Assembly: GCF_014640555.1 (NCBI RefSeq)
Contig: NZ_BMHE01000024.1
Span: forward strand, 1 to 64,000
Direction: 5' to 3'
Length of the DNA stretch: 64,000 bases
Source: Paenibacillus marchantiophytorum
Lineage (GTDB): Bacteria > Bacillota > Bacilli > Paenibacillales > NBRC-103111
Below are positions 17,066-26,493 of this stretch, one piece after another (the stretch's first letter is position 1; each line of letters opens with the position of its first letter). The translations under genes were made by a program, and so were the position numbers. The notes under the pieces are model-generated. The model was not told the origin of the DNA, ran no database searches, and worked only from the letters and a program-made list of their open reading frames with translations.

Positions 17066-18394
17066 TTATTTAAACATTTTTGCGCGGTCAGCATCGATGG
17101 ATTCTAGTACTTGTTTTGGCGTTTTTCCTCCTAAATACAAGTCTTGAACAGCCTTACCAATCGTTGATTGATTAAAGAATTGAACACCGCCTTCAAAATC
17201 CAGCCCTGCTCCATCTTTGGCATTAGCCATGACACTCGAATACGCTAATGTTGACTTACCTTCAACATCTTTGAATGAAGTGGGTCCTAAATCAGGTCTT
17301 CCAGCATAATAGACCTTAATATTGTCTGCTTTTACCAAGAAGTTGAAGTATGCTTTTGCTGCATCTATGACTTTGGAATCTTTATTGATGGAGCGAACAA
17401 TCCCGCCTGATGAAGTAGCCCATGATTTATTATCGCTTAAAGGAACAGGAAACATTTTCCATGTATCCGCTTTACTATTAGGGAATTTCGCAATGACTTC
17501 ATTCTGAAAAGTGGAATATGTGAGCATCATGGCATATTTTCCTGATCCCATTGCATCTACCGAATTTTCCCACGTTTGCGACATGAAGTCTTTACCGTAA
17601 TAACCCTTATCCGCTATTTCCTTCATTTGCGTAAGACCTGTTTCTAATTCCTTTTGGTCTGCAAATTTGGCTTTGTTTGTATTGAATTGTTCATATATGC
17701 CTGGCGTTTTCTTGGCAATCATCGCTCCCAATGTATTTAACCAAGTCTCTTGGTGCCACTCTGCCTTTCCTGGTTCATAGATTGGCGTAATCCCTTTCGC
17801 TTTCAGCATTTCACAAACCTTTAAAAATTCTTGATAGTTCGTTGGAACTTGAACCCCGGCTTGTTCGAATAATGCTGTGTTATAGAGTAAACCCCATCCA
17901 TCTACTGACCAGGTATTCAACGCGATAACTTTACCATTACGGGTAGTTCCCGCTTTGGCCCAATCCGTGTATCTGCTAACCCATGGCTCATTGGAAAGAT
18001 CCAGCGCATGCTGATCTGGTAAATATTCATTCATCGCTACTCCGCTTGATGTGAGGTATATATCAGGACCTTCACCTGTTGCGAATTTGGCTTTCAAGAC
18101 ATTCGTATACTGATCGTCCGGTGAGATAACGAACTCAATCGTATTGCCTGTTTCAGTTTTGAATTGTTCAGCTAGTTTTTTGTCAATATCTCTGGTCCAG
18201 CCAGCAGATGATGCCACTTTAATCGTTACACCTTTGGCTGGTGCTTTCGTCGGATCTGCCGATTTCGTGGCTTCTGCTGGTTTGGTAGTCTCCGTTGTTG
18301 TGGAGGATGAAGTTCCACATCCTGCTAATACACCTACCAAAGCCAATATCGTCAACATTCCGCTTATCGTTTTAAATTTGTTGGTTTGTTTCAT
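17066..18394 (-). CDS. Sugar-binding lipoprotein of ABC importer
   Basis: The product has 442 residues. The signal peptide ends in the lipobox LAGC (Cys26), followed by a Ser/Thr/Lys/Pro-rich linker. The body is a cluster-B type solute-binding protein (MalE/MsmE-like), with KLAEQFKTETGNTIEFVI near the N-terminus and GKYAMMLTYSTF in the middle. It captures an oligosaccharide outside the cell and delivers it to the two permeases downstream. It has a strong AAGGAGG, although twelve bases from the ATG. It is divergent from a YesM/YesN-type pair, which is likely its regulator. Confidence 0.93.
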   Translation of the reverse strand: MKQTNKFKTISGMLTILALVGVLAGCGTSSSTTTETTKPAEATKSADPTKAPAKGVTIKVASSAGWTRDIDKKLAEQFKTETGNTIEFVISPDDQYTNVLKAKFATGEGPDIYLTSSGVAMNEYLPDQHALDLSNEPWVSRYTDWAKAGTTRNGKVIALNTWSVDGWGLLYNTALFEQAGVQVPTNYQEFLKVCEMLKAKGITPIYEPGKAEWHQETWLNTLGAMIAKKTPGIYEQFNTNKAKFADQKELETGLTQMKEIADKGYYGKDFMSQTWENSVDAMGSGKYAMMLTYSTFQNEVIAKFPNSKADTWKMFPVPLSDNKSWATSSGGIVRSINKDSKVIDAAKAYFNFLVKADNIKVYYAGRPDLGPTSFKDVEGKSTLAYSSVMANAKDGAGLDFEGGVQFFNQSTIGKAVQDLYLGGKTPKQVLESIDADRAKMFK

Positions 18395-18502
18395 GTTAAA
18401 TCGACGCCTCCTTTTAGTGTTTCTTTATTGGGGTGGCCTACCTTGTTACTATCATAGAACAATTTTCGACATTGTTACATGGATGAATTAAGCTACACTT
18501 TG

Positions 18503-18532
18503 TGGACATTTTTGTTCTATCGTGTATATAAT
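18503..18532 (+). promoter_or_regulatory. Putative sigma-A promoter for the kinase/regulator pair
   Basis: TGGACA at 18503-18508 and a perfect TATAAT at 18527-18532 are 18 bases apart, ahead of the sensor kinase gene at 18585. The 190-base gap is shared with the divergent binding-protein gene. Confidence 0.5.
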
Positions 18533-18584
18533 GATTTCATTTCCTAGCTATTCATCAAATACGGGAAGATGAAAGGGTTTTTAC

Positions 18585-20387
18585 ATGTTTAAATTTAAAA
18601 CCATTCAATCCAAACTATTCTTAAGTTATTCCCTGCTGATCATTGTTGTTATACTCGTTTTTGTTAGTTCATTCTATGTTTATATATCTAAAATTTTAGA
18701 AAATAAAGCTTCAGAATCGCTATATCAAGTCTCAAGCCATATCACGGCTGAATTTGATTCACAGCTGCAATTTATGAACTCCACTTCCCAAAAACTCTTA
18801 TTTTCAAAACCGCTTAACCGACTGTTCTTCTCCGATATGTTTCAATTAAACAAATCTACGATCGATCAACAACGCCAATTCAATGATATTTTGTACTCGA
18901 TCATTGGCTTAAACAAAGAATTTTCCCAAATCAATATGTTCCAAAAGAGTGGTGAATTCGCAAATATTGGCGATAACTCTGTTTTTTCGATCATTTCACC
19001 TGAGCAAATAGCAAAAATTCAATGGATACAAAATGCCTTTTCGAATCATGGGACAAAGCTGATTTCACTTCACAAACAAGATGTTTGGAATTTGAAAACA
19101 CCAACAGTGATCTCATTAAGCAGAGCCTTTTCACCAAGTTGGGGCGAGATAGAAACTAGTATTCTTGAGATTCAACAAGATTATCATGTTTTTTCAAATA
19201 TCATTAAATCCGCATTAGTAAAACCAGATTCCCAAGCAGGCCAAGAGATCACCGTATATGTCTTTAATAAAAATGGTGATTTAATTTACCCTATGGAAAC
19301 TACGCAAACCGCACAGTTATATTGGGAAAGCATTCTTACACATACAAATACCTCCAATTTTATTATTAAAAACGCAAACACCCAAAGTCAGGATATGATA
19401 TCTTACAAATATTCCGATTTTTCGGAATGGACCGTAATAGCGGCAGAGTCGAAAAACCTATTATTGAAACCTGTAACAACCTTTCGAAATGTGATCCTTG
19501 TCTTTGGCCTGATAGCCATCTTGATTACCTTGCTTATTTCCTATATGGTGTCCAAAACATTAACGACGCCGATTAAAAAAATTCATAGATCCATTCGGAG
19601 TTTAAGTCTGACTTCTTTATCTCCCACACTATCCCAACCCATTGAAAGCCAAAGCCACTTAAATGAATTAGAGCAGCTAAACTACTCATTTCTAGACATG
19701 CGATTACGGTTGCAAGAGTCGTTACAAGAAGCTATTGCTTCACGTGCTCACGAGCTTGAAGCTCGCATGTTCGCCTTACAAGCCCAAATGAATCCTCATT
19801 TCCTCTACAACACCATCACGAATGTTAGTATTATGGCCGAAGAGAATGGTCAACAATCGATTGTTGAGGTATGTGAAAACCTTTCTGCCATGTTGCGATA
19901 TATTTCTTCTGAACATGCAGCTCCAGTAAAATTTAGAGAAGAGCTGGAGCATACACGCAGCTATCTAAACCTGATGAGGCTAAGATACGAAGATGATATT
20001 GTCGTTCATATCGATGTATCGGACTCACTTCTTGACCTGGATGTACCTAAATTAATGCTTCAACCCATCGTGGAAAATTGTATGAAATATGCCATTCATA
20101 TTGATCCGCCTTGGATCATCACGATAGTTGGCCGTACGTTACCAGGCGGATGGGAATTAACGATTCGGGACAACGGACAAGGTTTTGATGCGGATGCAAT
20201 TGTTCACTTACAGGAGCAATTTGAGAAAACAGATCCTTTAGTTAGAATCCCAAATTTAAAAATTAACGGCATGGGACTTCTCAATATTTATAGCCGATTA
20301 ACCCTATTATTTGGAGACTTATTACGATTTACTTTGAGTAATCACCCGGAGGGTGGTGCGGTTGTTACCATTTCCATCAAACACTAG
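18585..20387 (+). CDS. YesM-type sensor histidine kinase
   Basis: The product has 600 residues. A membrane helix at about 11-33, an extracytoplasmic sensor region at 34-300, a second helix at 301-322, a HAMP linker, then the His-kinase domain with QMNPHFLYN (phospho-acceptor His405). An ATPase N-box (LMLQPIVENC) and the DNGQGFDADA glycine box follow. It senses an external ligand, possibly through the adjacent binding protein, and phosphorylates the response regulator 13 bases downstream. The divergent arrangement to the alpha-galactoside importer points to its control. Confidence 0.93.
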   Translation: MFKFKTIQSKLFLSYSLLIIVVILVFVSSFYVYISKILENKASESLYQVSSHITAEFDSQLQFMNSTSQKLLFSKPLNRLFFSDMFQLNKSTIDQQRQFNDILYSIIGLNKEFSQINMFQKSGEFANIGDNSVFSIISPEQIAKIQWIQNAFSNHGTKLISLHKQDVWNLKTPTVISLSRAFSPSWGEIETSILEIQQDYHVFSNIIKSALVKPDSQAGQEITVYVFNKNGDLIYPMETTQTAQLYWESILTHTNTSNFIIKNANTQSQDMISYKYSDFSEWTVIAAESKNLLLKPVTTFRNVILVFGLIAILITLLISYMVSKTLTTPIKKIHRSIRSLSLTSLSPTLSQPIESQSHLNELEQLNYSFLDMRLRLQESLQEAIASRAHELEARMFALQAQMNPHFLYNTITNVSIMAEENGQQSIVEVCENLSAMLRYISSEHAAPVKFREELEHTRSYLNLMRLRYEDDIVVHIDVSDSLLDLDVPKLMLQPIVENCMKYAIHIDPPWIITIVGRTLPGGWELTIRDNGQGFDADAIVHLQEQFEKTDPLVRIPNLKINGMGLLNIYSRLTLLFGDLLRFTLSNHPEGGAVVTISIKH

Positions 20388-20400
20388 GAGGGATTAGGAA

Positions 20401-21957
20401 ATGTCGAAATTAACGAAGCGCCGCGTTGTTGTCGTCGAGGATGAACATAAAATTCGTAGAAACACCGTACAAAAGATTGCAGATTCTGGGCTTCCCTTTG
20501 AAGTTGTTGGCACCGCCTCTAACGGACTAGAAGCTCTGACTATCATTCATTCACTTCAACCTGATGTTGTATTTACTGACATTATAATGCCCAAAATGGA
20601 TGGCTTAGCGTTGATCAAACAACTAAGAAACGATAACCCGGAAATCCATATCGTCATATTAAGTGGATATAGTGAATTTGAATATGCGAAATCTGCTATG
20701 AAACTCGGGGTTCGGGATTATTTGCTTAAACCCTTGAAATTGGAAGCATTAATTGATTGCTTAAGTAATATTAGAACTAGCTTGGAAATGAATGACTCCA
20801 TCACCGTCAGACATATATTGACCTCTGATATTTCCGGGTCCCTCTCAGAAACAATCGCTATTCATAACGAGGAATTTATCCTATTTCTACTCTGTATCGG
20901 GAACCTGTGCCCTTCTATCACAGCCTTATCACTAACGACTATTTTTCATGACAATTGGTCATCAATACCACTGAATGATATTCTCAGAAGCTCTTTGCAA
21001 GAGAATGAACCGTGGTGGATCATTGATGAGAAAACACCGAACCAGAAATTCCTCCTTATTTCAGCAAGCAATCGACAGCCTAGAGACATCATTCATCTTG
21101 CAGAAGAGATTCAACAGAAACTAGTAGACAAATCACCTTTGCATCCAGTGAATTTATGTCACGGTGGCGCCATTATTCAACGCAGCGGCATTTGGGAGAA
21201 AGCTCAAGCTCTTCGATTTAAGCTCGATTATGAATTATGTATTGGAACTTCCCGTGTTATTACACTGACGAATGGGAGCAACCCCAAAAAACCACCAATT
21301 TCCATTAATCCGTTACTTCGTAATAAGATGACTTCTTTTCTGCAATCTGGGGAGAAGGCTCTTTTGAAACAGGAGATTTTTCATCTGCTTCTTAACTGGG
21401 ATCGCTTGAAATACCCACAACGATTATTGGAGATAGCAACTATGCAATTAATCCGAAACATACACCTACAAACAGGCAAGTTATCTGAGGAAGAACTCTA
21501 TCAACTCGAATATGGGTTATATGAGAAACTTGCTATTTCCTCCGACTTTCCAAGTATCTTCGAAGATGTTTGGGAAATTATTGAAAGTATGCTTACAGTT
21601 AAGCAAGATGAAGACATGGGTACTCAGAAACTCATGCATCAAATCGCTGAGTATATGAAGTTGAACTTTACCGAATTTATAAATATTGAGGACATTTCTC
21701 AAAGATACCATTTCACACCTGCCTATCTTTCTAAATCATTTAAAAAGTACTATGGGGAAACTCCCCTTAAATTTTTAATCAAACTACGCATAGAAGAAGC
21801 CAAGCGATTGATTCAAGAAAACCCTACCTATGATATCGGAAAAATAGGAGAAATCGTCGGCTATTCAGACCAACATTACTTTAGTAGAATTTTCAGAAAT
21901 TCAACAGGAAAAAGCCCCTCTGAGTTTAGGGAGCTTGTTCGTAAAACACGCATCTGA
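20401..21957 (+). CDS. YesN-type response regulator, AraC output
   Basis: The product has 518 residues. The N-terminal receiver has the acidic pair VVEDE and phospho-acceptor Asp60 (VVFTDIIMP), with the conserved Lys in YLLKP near residue 109. A 290-residue middle region of unclear role follows. A C-terminal AraC helix-turn-helix pair begins at about residue 415, with ISQRYHFTPAYLSKSFKKYY and YDIGKIGEIVGYSDQHYFSR. It is preceded by AGGAGG and is co-transcribed with the kinase. It probably activates the divergent importer and GH36 operon. Confidence 0.93.
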   Translation: MSKLTKRRVVVVEDEHKIRRNTVQKIADSGLPFEVVGTASNGLEALTIIHSLQPDVVFTDIIMPKMDGLALIKQLRNDNPEIHIVILSGYSEFEYAKSAMKLGVRDYLLKPLKLEALIDCLSNIRTSLEMNDSITVRHILTSDISGSLSETIAIHNEEFILFLLCIGNLCPSITALSLTTIFHDNWSSIPLNDILRSSLQENEPWWIIDEKTPNQKFLLISASNRQPRDIIHLAEEIQQKLVDKSPLHPVNLCHGGAIIQRSGIWEKAQALRFKLDYELCIGTSRVITLTNGSNPKKPPISINPLLRNKMTSFLQSGEKALLKQEIFHLLLNWDRLKYPQRLLEIATMQLIRNIHLQTGKLSEEELYQLEYGLYEKLAISSDFPSIFEDVWEIIESMLTVKQDEDMGTQKLMHQIAEYMKLNFTEFINIEDISQRYHFTPAYLSKSFKKYYGETPLKFLIKLRIEEAKRLIQENPTYDIGKIGEIVGYSDQHYFSRIFRNSTGKSPSEFRELVRKTRI

Positions 21958-21978
21958 CTAGAAAAAAAGGCGTTTATA

Positions 21979-22746
21979 TTACGGAGAAACAACTACGATT
22001 TCTACAGAGGCATCCTTTAGCCTATCCGTCAAGTCCTCCTCAGGACTGCGATCTGAGATTATTCGATCCACAGCATTCAGTGACGCGAACGAAAACAAAT
22101 CCCTCATGCCATACTTCGTATGGTCCATGACAATGTTCACTTCTGAAGCCTGCTTGATGACAAGCCGTTTAATTTCTGTTTCATGCATATTAGAGTTGCT
22201 GAATCCATGCTTGACTGACACGCCAGTGGTACCAATGAAGACACGATCAAACGCCATTTGAGCAATGGAACCTGCCGCAATAGGACCGACCAAGGTCGAT
22301 GTTTTATCCAGAAGCATGCCTCCAACGACGATTGTGGATATTTGCTTTCCTTGAAGCTCAGCGGCAATATTCAGGGCATTTGTCACAACGGTAATATTCA
22401 TATCTGGCTTCAAATATTTGGCTACCTGCAGTGTTGTTGAACCGCCATCCAGAAAAATAGAATCACCAGACTTAACTAGCTGAGCGGCTTGCAAGCCAAT
22501 TCTCATCTTCTCATCCATCATAAAACCAGTACGGACCTGCAGCTCGATATCCTTGCCAACGAGAATAGCGCCACCGAATGTGCGCCTAAGCAGTCCCATG
22601 AATTCAAGCTTTTCCAGATCTCTGCGCAGCGTCATTTCGGTAACGTCAAACATATCTTTCAACTCAGTTATTTTAACTTCGCCGTCTAAAGCCATTCGAT
22701 CCAGAATTTGCTGCTGTCGTTGGTTGATGGTTTGGTTATTCGTCAT
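21979..22746 (-). CDS. DeoR/GlpR-family transcriptional repressor
   Basis: The product has 255 residues. The N-terminal winged HTH has the family signature with TEMTLRRDLEKLEFMGLLRR, followed by FGGAI. The C-terminal DeoRC sensor domain includes DSIFLDGGSTT and the FIGTTGVS block that typically binds a sugar phosphate. It is last in the operon after aldolase, oxidoreductase and kinase, an autoregulatory arrangement. The palindrome overlapping the operon promoter at 26117-26132 is a candidate operator. The inducer would be a phosphorylated intermediate made by the kinase. Confidence 0.92.
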   Translation of the reverse strand: MTNNQTINQRQQQILDRMALDGEVKITELKDMFDVTEMTLRRDLEKLEFMGLLRRTFGGAILVGKDIELQVRTGFMMDEKMRIGLQAAQLVKSGDSIFLDGGSTTLQVAKYLKPDMNITVVTNALNIAAELQGKQISTIVVGGMLLDKTSTLVGPIAAGSIAQMAFDRVFIGTTGVSVKHGFSNSNMHETEIKRLVIKQASEVNIVMDHTKYGMRDLFSFASLNAVDRIISDRSPEEDLTDRLKDASVEIVVVSP

Positions 22747-22839
22747 GGAGAGCCCCCGTTACTTTTCTTCAATGACTCTATTATCCCTAGAACTCACTTT
22801 AGGATCAACCTTAAGTTTACTTTCACCGTTTCGCAAGGC

Positions 22840-24045
22840 CTAAGATTTGTGATGAGGTCCGTTCCATAAGCCTTGCTCATTCAAAGTCCAATTATGCAGA
22901 TTAAGCTTCATTTCACGTTTTGCCCAACCGCCGCTGATTCGACTCCATACTACTGATCCATCTGGAATGCCACTTGTCGCATCTGTCTGTTCAACATTAC
23001 ATGCACCGACGCCGACAGCAGTATGGAGTGAATCCTCCAAAGTTACCCCCCTCATTAGTCCAAGTAAAAATCCCGCTATCGTACAATCGCCAGCGCCAGT
23101 AGTCCCCGCAACATCCACCTTATAGCAAGAAGTTAGTAACTCACTATTCGTCCAATTTCTGAAATGCTCTTGAGCTGGCGCGCAAAGTCCCATAGCCAAA
23201 AGACGGCTATGATTGGAGGTTGTTCGCACATACAAGCCATGCTCTCCTAATTTCAGTACGACAATTGCAGCACCCATTTCCAGCAAATCTCCCGAAATTT
23301 CAGATAGTAGAGTTCCACTCGCAAAAGGTAAGAGATCTCCAGACGGAGCCTCTTGCAATAGTTGATCGTAATGTTCACGGTGCAGCATATAAAGAATTTC
23401 TTCAAAGCTGGGCATAAACACATCGACATATGGGAGTACTTTGGAAAATATAGCACGCCAATTAGCCCTGCCTGCATCAGACTTCGGGTCAGGCTTCGCC
23501 AAATCAAGCGATACGGTCAACCCGCTTTCCTTGACCTTCTTAAGCAATAAAGCCAATTCATTGCCTTCATCCTCATACATCCTGCGCATTAAAGGCGGGT
23601 ATCCAAAATGAAACAAGCGCGCACCTTTGAGCTGTTCAGGTCTTAGGTCTCCCGCAGAATACGTATCGTTGGCTCCTGTCGAATGCAGGAAGGTCCGGTC
23701 TATATGCGGAGGACTAATAACAATAGAGTAAGAACTGTGCTCATCAGGAGACACGATCATACCATCAATTAAGGATGCACCATGCTGTCTCAAAATCATT
23801 AGAATGGCTTCACCGAAGATGTCATTTCCAATCTTGCCCATTAACTTCACTCGACTGCCTAGACGGTGAAGCGCAATTCCCGTATTGGAAACTGCGCCTC
23901 CCGTTGAAATAACCGCTGGACCAATATCAACGAGCTTACCCGGAACCAGATAAGCATCCATCCCAGATTGTTTGTCGTAGATCGTTGGTATAATATCCAA
24001 GCAGATATGTCCAGCAATGATCACTTCCGCCTCGTTCTGACTCAA
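22840..24045 (-). CDS. PfkB-family carbohydrate kinase
   Basis: The product has 401 residues, longer than a usual ribokinase (about 310), mainly through a C-terminal extension of about 45 residues ending LNEQGLWNGPHHKS. The N-terminal PfkB signature (STGGAVSNTGIALHRLG) and the catalytic GTTGAGD, with Asp320 as base, are intact. It transfers phosphate from ATP to a sugar or sugar acid hydroxyl; the substrate is unknown. It starts at TTG with GGAGG eight bases upstream, two bases after the oxidoreductase stop, so it is firmly in the operon. Confidence 0.9.
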   Translation of the reverse strand: MSQNEAEVIIAGHICLDIIPTIYDKQSGMDAYLVPGKLVDIGPAVISTGGAVSNTGIALHRLGSRVKLMGKIGNDIFGEAILMILRQHGASLIDGMIVSPDEHSSYSIVISPPHIDRTFLHSTGANDTYSAGDLRPEQLKGARLFHFGYPPLMRRMYEDEGNELALLLKKVKESGLTVSLDLAKPDPKSDAGRANWRAIFSKVLPYVDVFMPSFEEILYMLHREHYDQLLQEAPSGDLLPFASGTLLSEISGDLLEMGAAIVVLKLGEHGLYVRTTSNHSRLLAMGLCAPAQEHFRNWTNSELLTSCYKVDVAGTTGAGDCTIAGFLLGLMRGVTLEDSLHTAVGVGACNVEQTDATSGIPDGSVVWSRISGGWAKREMKLNLHNWTLNEQGLWNGPHHKS

Positions 24046-24047
24046 AG

Positions 24048-25205
24048 CTAATCCCTCCAGTTAATCGGTATCGTCTGCCCTGTCCGGTTCGATTCCAACG
24101 CTGCTGTAAAAATCCTGTGGCTTCCTGCTGCCTCTTCTGGCGTTGCACAGTAGAAAGGCTGCTGTGTATCCTTGCCATGCGCCAGTTCATCACAGAAAGC
24201 TGCCCACATTTGGAGAATCGAATCCGAGAAGCCAAACTCAAAGATACCTCCAGTAATTGTGCCGTACGCTGATTTATATGGCGCATCCACGACATGCCAC
24301 GCTTGATTTCCACCCGGTTTATAAGGTAAGGAAGCTACCTGCTTAGGATTTTTCGTAGTAAATTCTGCCGAGAAGTCCGTACCTGTTATCCGAATAAACC
24401 ACGTGTTCGCATTGCCCGGGGCAATCCGTTTCGTTGATAAAATCATAGGAAACTGTTGGCCTTCCATTTCAACATCACAGGCAAGAATGGCATTGTCCCA
24501 CGTTTCACAGGGCACCATGTTTCCTTTTCCATCTGGTCGTTCGGGTACGATTTTGGACAATAAGGCCCTTACGGACTTCGGCTTCCAGCCATACCGCATA
24601 GGCAGGTGCAGAACATGCATCCCTAAATCCCCCATGCATCCATATTCGCCATTCGTCGCGATTCGCCTTTTCCAATTAATCACTTTGGTCGGATCGAGAT
24701 CGCTGGAATGCCAGAAGCCCGCTTCGACTTCGATAATTTTACCGAATTTATTCTCATGGACCCATTGAAAGATTTGTAGAGCTCCCGGATAAAAGGGAAA
24801 TTCAGAGGAGCAACGAACGATGACGTTGGGATATTTGATAATGGCTTCTGAAATGAGTCGGTTTGCTTCCTGATCAATGCCAAACGGCTTTTCACCCAGC
24901 AAATGCTTGCCTGACTCGATAATATCGATATAGATTTGCGCATGAAGATGATGTGGAACCGCACAATAAACGGCGTCTACAGAAGGATTAGCAAGCAGCT
25001 CCTTATAGTCTGTGTAAGCTGCCTCCACGCTTGGGATGTTATCCTGAAACCACTGCGTCGCAGCCGAATTCGCATCGCATACAGCCACAATCTTCGGCTC
25101 AAAATCAACATTTGTAAGATGACACCAGCGGGCTGCCGCGCTTGCAAACTCTTTCCCCATTAAACCGCAGCCAATAACACCAAAGCGTATGATTTTTTTC
25201 GACAT
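24048..25205 (-). CDS. Gfo/Idh/MocA-family oxidoreductase
   Basis: The product has 385 residues. The Rossmann NAD(P)-binding loop is GVIGCGLMGKEF, the cofactor-binding AVCD strand follows, and the family motif EKP is at Glu105-Pro107 (LLGEKPFGID). The C-terminal domain includes GEYGCMGDLGMHVLHLP, with a His in the usual catalytic position. Members oxidise or reduce one hydroxyl of a sugar, cyclitol or sugar phosphate. Here it sits between an aldolase and a kinase, so it probably performs the redox step in breakdown of one sugar. AAGGAG precedes the ATG. Confidence 0.9.
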   Translation of the reverse strand: MSKKIIRFGVIGCGLMGKEFASAAARWCHLTNVDFEPKIVAVCDANSAATQWFQDNIPSVEAAYTDYKELLANPSVDAVYCAVPHHLHAQIYIDIIESGKHLLGEKPFGIDQEANRLISEAIIKYPNVIVRCSSEFPFYPGALQIFQWVHENKFGKIIEVEAGFWHSSDLDPTKVINWKRRIATNGEYGCMGDLGMHVLHLPMRYGWKPKSVRALLSKIVPERPDGKGNMVPCETWDNAILACDVEMEGQQFPMILSTKRIAPGNANTWFIRITGTDFSAEFTTKNPKQVASLPYKPGGNQAWHVVDAPYKSAYGTITGGIFEFGFSDSILQMWAAFCDELAHGKDTQQPFYCATPEEAAGSHRIFTAALESNRTGQTIPINWRD

Positions 25206-25228
25206 TTTTGATAATCTCCTTTGGGATG

Positions 25229-26068
25229 TTATGAAGTTAAACTAGCAAGAGCCTGCTCTGCGGAATTGCCGTGGTGAACGATGGACATCAATGCTTTGGT
25301 CATACCAGCTGGATTCGGGTGCTGAATCACATTGCGGCCATAGACAATGCCTGACGCGCCTTGCTTCATCAATTCTACGGTACGGGTCATAATTTCCTCA
25401 TCGCTGGCTCTTCCGCCGCCTCGCACAAGTACTGGAATCCCAGAAGCAATTTCAATGACGCGGTGATATTCTTCTACATGGTCACAAGGATCTGCTTTAA
25501 TCACATCTGCGCCCAATTCAACAGCTTGGCGAACCAGCGGTAAAATTTTATGTATATCACCATCAACCATATAACCGCCCTTTGCTTCATTGGCCAGCAT
25601 AACTAAGGGTTCTACCATAAGGGGCATGCCGTATTTTTCACATTCTGTTTTTAAAATAGAAACATTTTTAGCACATTGATAGTGCAATTCTGGCTGATTA
25701 GGCAGTAACAAAAGATTGACACAAACCGACACAGCATCCATTCGAACGGCTTGCTCAATTGCCTTATCCATAAGCTCGCTAAACAAGAAACGCGGCAGCG
25801 TACTTCCATAAATATTCGCTACATCTGTACGCAGCACAAGTCCAGGCTTCTGGCTGCCAGGGATCGACTGGAGATGCCCAGCCTGCCCAATGCTTAGTTG
25901 GATACAATCCGGACCTGCTTCCACAATCGTCGCGATCGCTTGTTTCATATTCTCAATGCCAGCTAGAAATCCATACTCGTTAAAAAAGCCATGATCAACA
26001 GCTACATCAAAGCATTTTCCTTGCTCACTAAACATTCGGTTTAATCTTGGTTTTAGCGACAATGCCAT
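25229..26068 (-). CDS. DhnA/LsrF-type class I aldolase
   Basis: The product has 279 residues of the DeoC/FbaB/LsrF TIM-barrel family. The Schiff-base lysine is Lys191 in ADVIKADPCD. AVDHGFF near the N-terminus and VLVRGGGRASDEE, the phosphate-binding loop, are typical. The last strand reads GIVYGRNVIQHPNP. It should cleave a phosphorylated ketose or thiolyse a keto-phosphate, the final step of the operon that it heads. An exact substrate cannot be read from sequence. The operon promoter and a palindromic operator lie 50-80 bases upstream. Confidence 0.88.
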   Translation of the reverse strand: MALSLKPRLNRMFSEQGKCFDVAVDHGFFNEYGFLAGIENMKQAIATIVEAGPDCIQLSIGQAGHLQSIPGSQKPGLVLRTDVANIYGSTLPRFLFSELMDKAIEQAVRMDAVSVCVNLLLLPNQPELHYQCAKNVSILKTECEKYGMPLMVEPLVMLANEAKGGYMVDGDIHKILPLVRQAVELGADVIKADPCDHVEEYHRVIEIASGIPVLVRGGGRASDEEIMTRTVELMKQGASGIVYGRNVIQHPNPAGMTKALMSIVHHGNSAEQALASLTS

Positions 26069-26116
26069 ACACTCCCTTAAATGAATGTTTTTTTATAACT
26101 TTTTAAGTTGTTTTCA

Positions 26117-26151
26117 AACATAATAATATGTTAATTTATAACATTTGTCTA
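26117..26151 (-). promoter_or_regulatory. Promoter with overlapping palindromic operator
   Basis: On the minus strand TAGACA (26146-26151) and TATTAT (26123-26128) are spaced exactly 17 bases and face the aldolase gene. A perfect inverted repeat, AACATA-N4-TATGTT, spans 26117-26132 and covers the -10 box. A repressor bound there would block RNA polymerase, which suits the DeoR protein at the end of this operon. Confidence 0.6.
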
Positions 26152-26161
26152 TAGAAAATAA

Positions 26162-26185
26162 CCCCCCAGAACGAATTGGGGGGGG
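26162..26185 (-). terminator. Intrinsic terminator
   Basis: A six-base C run pairs with a G run around a 10-base loop. Read on the minus strand the stem is followed by TTATTTTCT. It probably ends transcripts coming from the PTE/eda/YtaF-like operon, just before the promoter of the aldolase operon. Confidence 0.6.
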
Positions 26186-26208
26186 ATTTGTGAGATTGCC
26201 GTCTTTGA

Positions 26209-26307
26209 CCACGGTAGTGGAGCCTGCCAAATCGGCATCTCCTGTGCAAAAACCTAGCCCACGGATAGGTCACCCGGTCCATGTACCTTGAGGGAAACCA
26301 AGTTTCC
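26209..26307 (-). other. Run of four hairpins, possible structured RNA
   Basis: Within 100 bases lie CCAC-N4-GTGG (26209-26220), a GGAG/CTCC stem enclosing TGCC/GGCA (26219-26242), CCTA-N9-TAGG (26253-26269) and GGAAAC-CAA-GTTTCC (26293-26307). A terminator follows on the minus strand. The density suggests a folded 3-prime UTR or regulatory RNA. I compared it from memory with common riboswitch consensus sequences and could not place it. The rest of the interval 26069-26493 is promoter, terminator and repeat A. Confidence 0.3.
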
Positions 26308-26483
26308 TAACGAACTCAATACCCTTTATTCGGTTAAAATCGCTCATTCTGAAAATCTAACGATTTCCAGATGCGCTATTTCAAGAAAACAATCACCTTT
26401 CCGCCTAAAAGCTGCTCGATAACGCCAATCCAGTTCATTAAATCGCAAAAGCAGCCATTTTCTCGTCTATAAGCATCGTACAG
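26306..26483. repeat. Dispersed intergenic repeat A, copy 2
   Basis: Second copy of the repeat at 3826-4002, in the same orientation, with conserved left end GAACTCAATA and right region CAGCCATTTTCTCGTCTAT. It differs by substitutions and an internal segment of variable sequence. It ends ten bases from the stop of the YtaF-like gene, so it may be transcribed as part of that 3-prime UTR. Confidence 0.75.
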
Positions 26484-26493
26484 GCAACCAGCA

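Noticed and set aside
18395..18584. Catabolite-responsive element for CcpA
   Set aside because: I looked for a TGWAANCGNTNWCA-like site in the gaps before the importers and saw no convincing match.
26190..26300. Cobalamin or manganese riboswitch near the YtaF/MntP-like gene
   Set aside because: The minus strand has CAGGAGATGCC, reminiscent of a B12 box, and MntP genes often have a manganese riboswitch. The element lies downstream of the YtaF-like gene, is too short for a cobalamin riboswitch, and lacks the conserved cores I know for either class.
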